A stretch of 64,000 nucleotides of DNA from NCBI GenBank assembly GCA_965220715.1, contig OZ244843.1, forward strand, positions 248,001-312,000. The letters are read 5' to 3'. Below, in pieces: positions 25,943 to 33,881 of this stretch. The position numbers were made by a program, and so were the translations under genes. The notes under the pieces were generated by a model. It ran no database searches. It was given only the letters and a program-made list of their open reading frames with translations, and was not told where the DNA came from. Origin of the DNA: Bin5 sp965220715. GTDB taxonomy: Bacteria; Chloroflexota; Anaerolineae; Caldilineales; Caldilineaceae. Numbering within the stretch: the first letter of the stretch is position 1; every line of letters starts with the position of its first letter.

Positions 25943-26872
25943 ATGGCGACCGGGCAAAAGGCGCAAACGGTATCTGCTCCCTGGTCCATTTTGCGGCCCA
26001 GGGGGCGACGACACAAGGATCTCTATGTGGCGCTGCTGTTTCTGGCGCCAAGCCTGCTCGGCCTGTTCCTGTTGCAGGTGCTGCCCATCGCCACCGCGCT
26101 GGTGCTGGGTGTTTCCGAGTGGAACATTATCGACCCGATAAAGTACGTCGGCTTGAAGAATTTCATCGAAATTGCCACTGACGCGACTTTCTACCACACG
26201 CTTGAGAACACGCTGTATATTACAGTTGGTTTGGAGGTGCTCAACACGCTCTTGGGGTTGTGTGCGGCGCTGCTGCTGAAGAACGCGATGCGCGGCATCG
26301 ACCTTTACCGTACGATCTACTTCCTGCCCCTGATCACTACCTGGGCGGCGGTCGCAATCGCCTGGCGCTACATGTACAGCCTGGAAGGCCCGATCAACGC
26401 CATGCTGGGTCCGCTGGGCATCGATTCGATCCCGTGGCTGTCACGACCTGAGTGGGCTATGCCGGCTGTCATCATCACCATCACCTGGAAGACCCTTTCC
26501 TGGAAGACAATTATTCTGCTGGCCGGTCTGCAATCGATACCCAATGAGTTTTACGAGGCGTCAAGCATCGACGGCGCATCGAGGTTGCAACAGTTCTGGA
26601 AGATCACGCTGCCGCTGCTCTCTCCGGCGATGTTTTTCGCCCTGATCATCGGCATCATCAACACGCTCCAGATCTTCGACCCGATATTCATCATGACCGA
26701 CGGCGGTCCGGCCGATTCGACCCGGACCTTGAGCTACTACATCTACACGCGCGGTTTTCAGAACCTGCGCATGGGGTACGCGGCGGCGCTTTCCTGGGTT
26801 CTGTTTGTCATTATTTTGCTCTTTACCCTCATCCAATGGATCCTGCAGAAACGATGGGTTTTCTACCAGTAG
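25943..26872 (+). CDS. Carbohydrate ABC transporter permease, MalF-like (operon 2)
   Basis: Inner-membrane subunit of 309 residues. A polar N-terminus of about 30 residues precedes the first helix (LYVALLFLAPSLLGLFLLQV). The EAA loop is FYEASSIDGASRLQQFWKI (about 198-216) and MTDGGPADSTRT near 250 is the usual MalF-type motif. The C-terminal helix ends in QKRWVFYQ. The ATG follows GGAGAG with good spacing. It forms one importer with the binding protein upstream and the MalG-like subunit 106 bases downstream. Confidence 0.94.
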   Translation: MATGQKAQTVSAPWSILRPRGRRHKDLYVALLFLAPSLLGLFLLQVLPIATALVLGVSEWNIIDPIKYVGLKNFIEIATDATFYHTLENTLYITVGLEVLNTLLGLCAALLLKNAMRGIDLYRTIYFLPLITTWAAVAIAWRYMYSLEGPINAMLGPLGIDSIPWLSRPEWAMPAVIITITWKTLSWKTIILLAGLQSIPNEFYEASSIDGASRLQQFWKITLPLLSPAMFFALIIGIINTLQIFDPIFIMTDGGPADSTRTLSYYIYTRGFQNLRMGYAAALSWVLFVIILLFTLIQWILQKRWVFYQ

Positions 26873-26978
26873 GCAGCCCGCAGAGTTTGTGGATAGCTGC
26901 TGGCCCCAACCCGCTGAAAGGTGTAGGCGTGAGGCCTAAGTTTGCGAGCAGCAGCGCGAACAGGCGTGGAGGATTTTG

Positions 26979-27803
26979 ATGAAGATTAGGCGCAGAGAAG
27001 CCGTCGGCCTGCAGTTGCTCACTGCTCTGGGCGCGGCAGCGTTGTTGTTCCCTTTCCTGTGGATGATTTCGGCGTCGCTGCAGACATTGCAAGAGGTCGA
27101 GTCGTTCCCTCCGATCTGGATACCGGCTGAACCGCAGTGGAACAACTACGTCGATGCGGTGCTCAACTACAACATCGGCCGCGCGCTGATCAACAGCGCC
27201 GTCATCACTACCGTGTCGGTGGTTGGCCAGTTGATCGTCTGTTCGCTGGGGGCCTATGCCTTTTCCCGCCTGCGCTTCCCCGGCCGCGACGCCATCTTTA
27301 TGCTCTTTCTGGCGACGATGATGATCCCCCATTACGTGACCATCATCCCGCTGTACACGATGGTCTGGTCTGCCGGGCTGATCGATACCTATACTGCGCT
27401 CATTTTCCCTGGCCTGTTCAGCCCATTCGGCACTTTTCTGCTGCGCCAGTTTTTTAACCAGATCCCGATCAGCCTGGACGAGGCGACTTTGATCGACGGC
27501 GGCAATCACTGGCATATCTACCTGCACGTTATCCTGCCGCTCTCCCGGGGCGGCCTGGGGGCCCTGGGCATTTTCAGCTTCCTGGGCATCTGGAACACTT
27601 TGTTCTGGCCGGTCCTGGTGATCAACTCGAAGGAGTTGTTCACTTTGCCTTTGGCCTTGGCGATGGCGCAGGGCCAGTTCGTGACGTCGATCCATATCCA
27701 GATGGCCGGCTCGGTAATTGCGTGTGTACCGGTCGTCGTGGTCTTCCTGATGCTGCAGAAACAGTTTATTTCCAGCATCGCTTTAAGCGGGATGAAGCAG
27801 TAG
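26979..27803 (+). CDS. Carbohydrate ABC transporter permease, MalG-like (operon 2)
   Basis: Inner-membrane subunit of 274 residues with six helices; FPFLWMISASLQT near residue 22 is the conserved first-loop motif, LDEATLIDGGNHWHIYLHV (about 166-184) the EAA loop, and SIALSGMKQ the C-terminus. ATG 26979 with GGAGGA five bases ahead is preferred over the TTG one codon earlier. The stop codon TAG merges directly into the 7-bp repeat array that begins at 27803. No terminator was seen after the gene apart from that array. Confidence 0.94.
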   Translation: MKIRRREAVGLQLLTALGAAALLFPFLWMISASLQTLQEVESFPPIWIPAEPQWNNYVDAVLNYNIGRALINSAVITTVSVVGQLIVCSLGAYAFSRLRFPGRDAIFMLFLATMMIPHYVTIIPLYTMVWSAGLIDTYTALIFPGLFSPFGTFLLRQFFNQIPISLDEATLIDGGNHWHIYLHVILPLSRGGLGALGIFSFLGIWNTLFWPVLVINSKELFTLPLALAMAQGQFVTSIHIQMAGSVIACVPVVVVFLMLQKQFISSIALSGMKQ

Positions 27804-28005
27804 GTCAGTGGTCAGTGGTCAGTGGTCAGTGGTCAGTGGTCAGTGGTCAGTGGTCAGTGGTCAGTGGTCAGTGGTCAGTGGTCAGTGGTCAGTGGTCAGT
27901 GGTCAGTGATCAGTGGTCAGTGGTCAGTGGTCAGTGGTCAGTGGTCAGTGGTCAGTGGTCAGTGGTCAGTGGTCAGTGGTCAGTGGTCAGTGGTCAGTGG
28001 TCAGT
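27803..28005. repeat. Tandem 7-bp repeat array (GGTCAGT, about 29 copies)
   Basis: About 203 bases of GGTCAGT repeated in tandem, with one variant unit (GATCAGT near 27908). The array begins at the last base of the permease stop codon. Because 7 is not a multiple of 3, stop-free frames of QWSVVSG repeats arise on the plus strand; these are not considered genes. Short versions of the same unit occur after other stop codons (33303, 54886, 63769). Confidence 0.95.
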
Positions 28006-28193
28006 AACCCTGGAGGCCGCTGAAATGCAGGGGATGGGTAGAGAAACGGCCTTCGCTTGCTACAATCAGGGTCGGGAATTAACAATGGTCGGGTCGTTAC
28101 GATTCTAATTTTTGTTCCTGCGTGAACGCTCGTCGAGGTAGGAATCACCGAGAGTGCAATGTGAGAGAGCATCAATTCAAAGGAGATTGACTT
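28006..28193. other. Leader region of importer operon 3
   Basis: The rest of the gap between the 7-bp array and the next binding-protein gene. TACAAT (28060-28065) may be a -10 element, but its -35 is poor. No gene or hairpin stands out. Confidence 0.35.
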
Positions 28194-29549
28194 ATGACAA
28201 CTGGAAAGTTGAGCAGACGGCATTTCCTTCAGAGTTCGGCGCTGGTCGCGGGCGGGACGCTCTTGGCCGCGTGTGCGGCGGTCCCTGGAGAGTCGGGCGC
28301 GGCTGCGGCCGATGAGGGCGCATCGATGTCGGAAGAGCCGGTCGAACTGGTGGCGCAGTACTGGGCTACGCGGCCGGAATTTATCGAAGACCGCGAAATC
28401 CTCGCCCAGCGGATGACCGAGAAGTTCCCGAACGTGACAGCGAGCCAGAGTTCGGTACCCGGCGGACAGTACGGCGAGAAGGTGCTGACGGCGATCGCGG
28501 CGGGGACACCGCCGGATACGATGCAACTGAACCACAAATGGGAACCCTTCTTCCGCGGCCAGAACGCACTGCTCGATGTGGTTCCGTTCGCCAACGCGGA
28601 CGACGAGTTCACCTTTGATGTGTTTTATCCGCGCATCATCGAACTGGGCACGCATGAGGGAGAGCTGTTTACCGTGCCGCGCGGCTGGAATCCATTCGTG
28701 ATTTATTACAACCGGGCGCTCTTCGGCGAGGCAGGCCTGGATGATCTGCCGACCTCGTGGGAGAACGATACGTGGACCTGGGACTCGTTCCTGGAGACGG
28801 CGCAGGCGCTTACGACCGATACCGACGGCGACGGCAGGACCGACCAGTACGGCATGTTCTTCCCCTACTGGTATCCATTCCTGCGGCTCGGCGGCGGAGA
28901 TGTGCTGTCAGACGACCAGCAGTCCTCCGGCCTGGAGAGCGCGGAAGCATTAGCGGCGTTGCAGTGGCTGGCCGACCTGCGGCTTACGCACCATGTATCC
29001 CCCAGCCCGGCAGAGATCGAGGGGCTGGGAGGCCCGCAGGATCTGTTTACGGCTGGGCGGGTGGCCATGTTCACGGCCGGCGCGTGGGGGATCGGCGCGC
29101 TGACGCGGGTTGAGGGGCTGGATTGGGATGTGGGGCCGCTGCCGCGCGCTGCCGGCCAGCCTCCGGTTGGTTACACACAGTATTACGGACACGGCATTCC
29201 CAAGGGCACACAGAGCGCGGAATGGTCGTGGGAATACCTCAAGGTCATCAGCGACGAAGAGAGCAACATCACCGTGGCGCAGACGATCGGCGACGTGCCG
29301 GCAATGAGCCATGTTGCCGAGGGCGACGCCTTCGCCGGGCTGCCCAAACCGCCGACGCGCCAGGTCTTTATCGACAGCGCGCCCCACATGCAGGTCTGGC
29401 CCACGCTTGCGCCGATCACCGAGATCATGGACAGGGTGATCACGCCTGAGTTGAACCTGTCGTTCCTCGGGGAAAAGTCGGTTGAGGACGCGGTTGCGGC
29501 GGCCGGGCCCAAGGTCGACGAAATCCTGGCCGAATTCTGGGGAAATTAG
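28194..29549 (+). CDS. Carbohydrate ABC transporter substrate-binding lipoprotein (operon 3)
   Basis: Family 1 solute-binding protein of 451 residues with twin-arginine SRRHFLQ (7-13) and lipobox LLAAC (Cys about 27). After a linker the mature domain begins VELVAQYWATRPEF; GGQYGEKVLTAIAAGTPPD and TDTDGDGRTDQYGM (the latter a Ca-binding-like Asp-rich loop) are visible. The site AAAGGAGA precedes ATG 28194. It is only distantly similar to the binding protein of operon 2, so the two importers should handle different sugars. Two permease genes follow after a perfect hairpin. Confidence 0.94.
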   Translation: MTTGKLSRRHFLQSSALVAGGTLLAACAAVPGESGAAAADEGASMSEEPVELVAQYWATRPEFIEDREILAQRMTEKFPNVTASQSSVPGGQYGEKVLTAIAAGTPPDTMQLNHKWEPFFRGQNALLDVVPFANADDEFTFDVFYPRIIELGTHEGELFTVPRGWNPFVIYYNRALFGEAGLDDLPTSWENDTWTWDSFLETAQALTTDTDGDGRTDQYGMFFPYWYPFLRLGGGDVLSDDQQSSGLESAEALAALQWLADLRLTHHVSPSPAEIEGLGGPQDLFTAGRVAMFTAGAWGIGALTRVEGLDWDVGPLPRAAGQPPVGYTQYYGHGIPKGTQSAEWSWEYLKVISDEESNITVAQTIGDVPAMSHVAEGDAFAGLPKPPTRQVFIDSAPHMQVWPTLAPITEIMDRVITPELNLSFLGEKSVEDAVAAAGPKVDEILAEFWGN

Positions 29550-29590
29550 AATTGATGCGTTGAGCGCTCTGCTTTTTCTGTATGGATCCG

Positions 29591-29620
29591 AAGAGGAGAG
29601 GAAACAATCCTCTCCTCTTT
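29591..29620 (+). terminator. Hairpin between binding protein and permease, operon 3
   Basis: Perfect 12-bp inverted repeat (AAGAGGAGAGGA / TCCTCTCCTCTT) with a 5-base loop, 42 bases after the binding-protein stop, followed by TTGG. Likely a partial terminator that lets the binding protein be made in excess of the permeases. Confidence 0.65.
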
Positions 29621-29707
29621 TGGTTCGGCGCATAGGTTAGCGGCTGGCGGCGGGGCGCGCTCTGGGCTACTGCCCACTGATTACTGATTCTCAGAGAAGG
29701 AGGGGTG

Positions 29708-30670
29708 ATGCGCAGCAGGCAGGCGCAGGTCGGTCAGGCCGTGGGAAGTCCCGCTATCGGGAAACGACCGCGCATGAGCGGCATCGCGCGCAAGGAAGCC
29801 ATCGCCGGCTATATTGCCATTTCGCCGTGGCTGCTGGGTTTTCTCATATTTCAGCTGGTGCCGATCGCGGCGGCTCTCTATATCAGTTCGACGGAATGGC
29901 GTATCCTGAGCGCGCCCGAGTTCAACGGCCTGGGCAACTTCGAGAAGCTGTTGTTCAAGGACGACCTCTTCTGGCAGAGCATCAAAGTAACCGTTATTTA
30001 TGTCATCTTCCGCGTGCCGTTCTCAGCGATGCTTTCGCTGGCCCTGGCACTGCTGATGAATCAGCAACTTGCCGGCCGACGCCTCTTCCGCACGATCTAC
30101 TATCTGCCGGCGGTCATTCCGCTGGTGGCGGTCAGCATGATGTGGATCTGGATCTTCAACCCGGAGTACGGGGTTCTGAACTCTTTCATCAGGCTGTTTG
30201 GTATCGAAGGGCCGCAGTGGATTCATTCATCGCGCTGGGCGCTGCCGGCGCTGATAATCATGAGCCTGTGGCAGGTAGGCACCGGCATGGTCATCTTTCT
30301 GGCCGGCCTGCAGGGCATCCCGTCCCATCTCTACGAGGCAGCAACGATCGATGGCGCTAACACATGGCAGAGGTTTCTCAGTATCACTTTACCGATGTTG
30401 TCGCCCGTGGTTCTCTTTGCCCTGGTGATGAACGTGATCGGCAGCTTCCAGATTTTTACGCAGGCATACATTATGACCAAGGGCGGCCCGGGCAACGCCA
30501 CGCTCTTTCTGGTCCTCTACATCTACCGCAATGCCTTTGAATGGTTCCACATGGGCTACGCCTCGGCGCTGGCATGGGTCCTCTTCGTGGTGGTTCTGGT
30601 CATCTCGCTGGCGGTGCTGCGCTCGTCGGAGCACTGGGTGCATTATGAAGGCAGGATTGGGGGCGCTTGA
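29708..30670 (+). CDS. Carbohydrate ABC transporter permease, MalF-like (operon 3)
   Basis: Inner-membrane subunit of 320 residues. First helix near residues 38-60 (ISPWLLGFLIFQLVPIAAAL), EAA loop LYEAATIDGANTWQRFLSI (about 213-231) and MTKGGPGNATLFLVLYIYR near 262. ATG 29708 with GAAGGAGG just upstream is preferred over the GTG one codon earlier. It lies 159 bases after the binding protein and 22 bases before the MalG-like gene. Confidence 0.94.
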   Translation: MRSRQAQVGQAVGSPAIGKRPRMSGIARKEAIAGYIAISPWLLGFLIFQLVPIAAALYISSTEWRILSAPEFNGLGNFEKLLFKDDLFWQSIKVTVIYVIFRVPFSAMLSLALALLMNQQLAGRRLFRTIYYLPAVIPLVAVSMMWIWIFNPEYGVLNSFIRLFGIEGPQWIHSSRWALPALIIMSLWQVGTGMVIFLAGLQGIPSHLYEAATIDGANTWQRFLSITLPMLSPVVLFALVMNVIGSFQIFTQAYIMTKGGPGNATLFLVLYIYRNAFEWFHMGYASALAWVLFVVVLVISLAVLRSSEHWVHYEGRIGGA

Positions 30671-30692
30671 CAGCGAGCCCTAGGCGCCAATT

Positions 30693-31559
30693 ATGAAAAC
30701 CACAATCAGTTGGCCGTCCAATCGATATCAGTTGTTGCACTGGTCCAATAGGGCTCTGATGCACCTGCTGGCGCTGGCGGGCGCGGCTGCTTTCCTGGTA
30801 CCCTTTTTGTGGATGATTTCCACTTCACTGAAACCGATCGAGAAGGTCTTCCAATACCCGCCGCAATGGATGCCCGAACCGATTCTATGGCGCAACTATA
30901 TCGAGGCGCTGACGGTGATGCCGTTTGGCCTCTATTTCCGCAATTCGATTTTTGTCACGGTCACGAGCGTGATCGGGCAGATTCTTTCTTCCGCGGTTGT
31001 TGCCTACGGCTTTGCCCGCCTGCGCTTTCCGGGGCGAGATATTCTCTTTATCATATTGCTGGCGACGATGATGCTGCCCTGGCAGGTGACGATGATCCCG
31101 TTGTTCATTCTCTATCGCAATCTGGACTGGATCAACACCTACTATCCTCTGATCGTTCCCAATTTTCTGGGCGGCAGTCCCTTTTTCATTTTTCTGTTGC
31201 GCCAGTTTTTCCTGACCTTGCCGCTTGAGCTGGATGAGGCGGCTAAACTGGACGGCTGCGGGCCGTTCCGCATATTGTGGCAGATTCTGCTGCCGCTGGC
31301 GGTTCCGGGATTGACGACGGTTGCCATCTTCTCTTTTCTGTGGAACTGGAACGAGTTTCTGTGGCCGTTGATCGTCCTGAACGATATCGACAAATGGACG
31401 ATTCCGCTGGGGCTGAACGGTTTCCGCGACCAGTACGGGACCGACTGGAACCATCTGATGGCGGCCTCGTTTGTGGCCTCGCTGCCGGTCATTCTTATCT
31501 TTTTCGTTTTCCAGAGCTACTTCATCCAGGGGATCGCCACGACTGGGGCGAAGGGGTAA
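30693..31559 (+). CDS. Carbohydrate ABC transporter permease, MalG-like (operon 3)
   Basis: Inner-membrane subunit of 288 residues. VPFLWMISTSLKP near residue 34, the EAA loop LDEAAKLDGCGPFRILWQI (about 179-197), six helices and the C-terminus QGIATTGAKG identify it. A clear Shine-Dalgarno site is missing; with only 22 bases to the upstream stop, translational coupling is likely. The TAA stop at 31557-31559 is directly followed by the 12-bp repeat array. Confidence 0.93.
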   Translation: MKTTISWPSNRYQLLHWSNRALMHLLALAGAAAFLVPFLWMISTSLKPIEKVFQYPPQWMPEPILWRNYIEALTVMPFGLYFRNSIFVTVTSVIGQILSSAVVAYGFARLRFPGRDILFIILLATMMLPWQVTMIPLFILYRNLDWINTYYPLIVPNFLGGSPFFIFLLRQFFLTLPLELDEAAKLDGCGPFRILWQILLPLAVPGLTTVAIFSFLWNWNEFLWPLIVLNDIDKWTIPLGLNGFRDQYGTDWNHLMAASFVASLPVILIFFVFQSYFIQGIATTGAKG

Positions 31560-31770
31560 GGGCGAGGGGGAACGGCGGGGGGAAGGGCAGGGGGAAGGGC
31601 AGGGGGAAGGGCAGGGGGAAGGGCAGGGGGAACGGCGGGGGGAAGGGCAGGGGGAAGGGCAGGGGGAAGGGCAGGGGGAAGGGCAGGGGGTAAGGCAGGG
31701 GGAAGGGCAGGGGGAAGGGCAGGGGGAAGGGCAGGGGGAAGGGCAGGGGGTAAGGCAGGGGCAAGGAGTG
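31560..31770. repeat. 12-bp GC-rich tandem array with 60-bp higher-order unit
   Basis: About 17 units of a 12-bp sequence (AAGGGCAGGGGG) start right after the permease stop. Every fifth unit is a variant (AACGGCGGGGGG at 31571 and 31631, TAAGGCAGGGGG at 31691 and 31751), so the array is built of three nearly identical 60-bp blocks. Frames on both strands run through it (Gly/Glu/Arg-rich or Pro/Leu/Phe-rich) and are not regarded as genes. Confidence 0.95.
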
Positions 31771-31831
31771 AGGGGGAGTGGGAGACGTCTTTCACGTCTT
31801 CTCGCTTGTCGCAATTTATGGAGACTTTTCG

Positions 31832-33298
31832 ATGTGCGCGGAGAATGTTCTTTTTGTCCTGACGGACCAGTGGCCGGCATCGGCCTTTAGTTTTTGCGGG
31901 GCGGAGATCCCTACCCCCAATATCGACCGGCTGGCGGCTGAGGGGACGGTTTTCAGCAACGCCTTTACCACCTGTCCGCTGTGTACGCCGGCGCGGGGAA
32001 CGCTGCTGACGGGGCGCTGGCCGCACGACTCGGGGATCACGGACAACTACGCGGTGGGTTATTCGCAACAGCCTTCGCCGCCGCTGACGGAACGCATGTG
32101 GATCGACGAGGCCGCGCGGCTCGGCTATCACGTCGGCTACTTTGGCAAGTGGCATCTGGGGCCGATCAATCCCGAAGCGCGCGGCGCCCACCGTTTTGAC
32201 GCCGACGCGGAGGCGCAGCGCCGGCCCTACGATCCGGAGACGAGCTCTTTCTCCTACCAGTTCGCCAAAGAGAATTACGACCGGCAGACGCGCGGTCTGA
32301 TCAGAGGTCGCGCTCCTTTCTGGGGCGATACGGCGCAGCCCAAAGAGGAGTGCCCGCCCTTTCCGGTGATGGAGAACGGCGTCCGTTTCCTCGAAGAGTG
32401 GGCTGCAAGCGATCGCAGCAAACCGTTCTTTCTGACCGTCTCCTCGGCAGAGCCGCACTTCCCGCACCATCTGCCCGAGCCGTACGCCAGCATCGCGCAG
32501 GAGCTTAGAGCCAAGGTCGAGCTACCGGTCAATCTGGTAGATAACTGCGCCGGCAGACCCTGGTTTCACGCGGTGGCCTGGTGGCCCTGCATGGACACTT
32601 CGCCGCTGGATGAGGAGGAATGGCGGACGGTTGTCGCCTACTCGCACGCCCATATCATGATGGTAGACGAAGCGATCGGGCGGGTGCTGGACACATTGGA
32701 GGGACTGGGGTTGCGGGAGTCGACGACGGTGGTCTTCGTGGCGGACCACGGCGATATGGAGGGCGCGCACAACCGCTTCGACAAGGGGGCCTATTTCTAT
32801 GATGAGGTCTGGCGCATTCCGCTGATCATACGCAGGCCGGACAGGGGGCAGGCAACGCAGGATGCCTTCGTTTCGCTGATCGACGTGGGCGAGACGCTTT
32901 TCGGCCTCATAGACGCCGCGGCAACGGCGGAGCGGCCGCGCGCGGGGCGGGATCTGCTGCCGCTGGTGGGCACGGGCACGCGCCCCGCGGATTGGCCGCA
33001 AACGGCGTACGGCGTCTACAATCTCTACAACGGCATGAATTTCGCGGTGCGCGCGATCCGCAATGAACGTTACAAGTACGTATGGAATCCGCAGGCCAGC
33101 GACGAGCTCTACGACCTGCAGGCCGATCCGCACGAGATGGAAAACCTGACAGAAGAGCCGAGCCAAGCAGCCATCCAGGCCGAGCTGCGTCAGCAACTGA
33201 TGGAGTGGTTGGCGGAAATTGGCGACGATCTCCCCGGCCGGGCCGAACTGCTCCCGCCCGCGGGCACGATCATGGCGACAGGTGAAGCGGGACCTTAA
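31832..33298 (+). CDS. Type I sulfatase
   Basis: A 488-residue arylsulfatase-like enzyme that hydrolyses sulfate esters. The formylglycine motif C-T-P-A-R begins at C51 (CPLCTPARGTLLTGRWP), the N-terminal metal residue is D12 in VLTDQW, IPTPNIDRLAAEG follows the family pattern, and VFVADHGDMEGAHNRFDKG (near 295-313) supplies further metal ligands. No signal peptide is seen, so it may act in the cytoplasm on imported sulfated oligosaccharides. ATG 31832 with GGAG eight bases ahead is preferred over an upstream frame running into the repeat array. A separate formylglycine-generating enzyme is needed and is not encoded here. Confidence 0.95.
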   Translation: MCAENVLFVLTDQWPASAFSFCGAEIPTPNIDRLAAEGTVFSNAFTTCPLCTPARGTLLTGRWPHDSGITDNYAVGYSQQPSPPLTERMWIDEAARLGYHVGYFGKWHLGPINPEARGAHRFDADAEAQRRPYDPETSSFSYQFAKENYDRQTRGLIRGRAPFWGDTAQPKEECPPFPVMENGVRFLEEWAASDRSKPFFLTVSSAEPHFPHHLPEPYASIAQELRAKVELPVNLVDNCAGRPWFHAVAWWPCMDTSPLDEEEWRTVVAYSHAHIMMVDEAIGRVLDTLEGLGLRESTTVVFVADHGDMEGAHNRFDKGAYFYDEVWRIPLIIRRPDRGQATQDAFVSLIDVGETLFGLIDAAATAERPRAGRDLLPLVGTGTRPADWPQTAYGVYNLYNGMNFAVRAIRNERYKYVWNPQASDELYDLQADPHEMENLTEEPSQAAIQAELRQQLMEWLAEIGDDLPGRAELLPPAGTIMATGEAGP

Positions 33299-33881
33299 GG
33301 GCAGTGGTCAGTGGTTAGTGGTCAGTTTTTAGTGAACACCAGTGGATAGGGGATAGTGGCAGGAGCCAGTGCGGCGGCGGCGGGACGGGTTTTTGGAGGG
33401 GGGCGTTCTGCGCTGTCTGAATCAGGATTTGCAGGATGTGAGGATTTTCAGGATGGCTGGCGACCGGGCGAGTGCTGATGGAGAATTCCGCGGAGGGGCA
33501 GGGGATAGGGGCCGGAGACCAGTGCGGCGGCGGCGGGACGGGTTGTTGGAGGGGGGCGTTGCGGGGGGTGTCCCCCCGCACAAGGGAGGGCCGAAGGCCC
33601 GACCGCCCATAAAGGGCGACAGCCCCTGGCGGCGGCGGGGGTTTGCCGACGACAGCCCTGAGCCGCCTTAGCGGCGAAGGGTGCGCAGGCACGCCTTAGC
33701 GGGCCGGAGCCGCCGGAGGGCGTCTGCGCCCGCAGGCGTCCCAGAATGGTGGGCAGATGAATCACAGTTCAGACAGTTGTAAGCGGGCCTCAATTTTTCG
33801 TGACGGCCTGCTCTTGCGTTGATATTTGCTGCTGAAGAAGAAGATCCGGAAACCAGAGACGATAAGGAAGAGAAACCGCCC
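33299..33881. other. Intergenic region filled with dispersed repeats
   Basis: After the sulfatase stop come short GTCAGTG/GTTAGTG units (33303-33330), then two partial and full copies of the GC-rich palindromic element (33363-33741). The last 140 bases (33742-33881) are unremarkable and lead to the GH2 start. No gene found. Confidence 0.6.
33413..33741. repeat. Dispersed GC-rich palindromic element, copy B (longest)
   Basis: Left arm from CTGAATCAGGATTTGCAGGAT (33416) through TCAGGATGGCTGGCGACC; 59-bp core at 33551-33609; right arm of about 130 bases (33612-33741) rich in CCG/CGG palindromes and ending GCAGGCGTCC. The right arm is shared almost perfectly with copy D (61379-61508). A truncated core also occurs just before, at 33395-33405. 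Confidence 0.75.

Noticed and set aside
27722..28108. Frame encoding QWSVVSG repeats
   Set aside because: It is the 7-bp array read in frame and overlaps the end of the permease gene.
31517..31890. Long Pro/Leu/Phe- or Gly/Glu-rich frames through the 12-bp array
   Set aside because: Translation of a simple repeat; the plus-strand sulfatase start and permease end explain the flanks.
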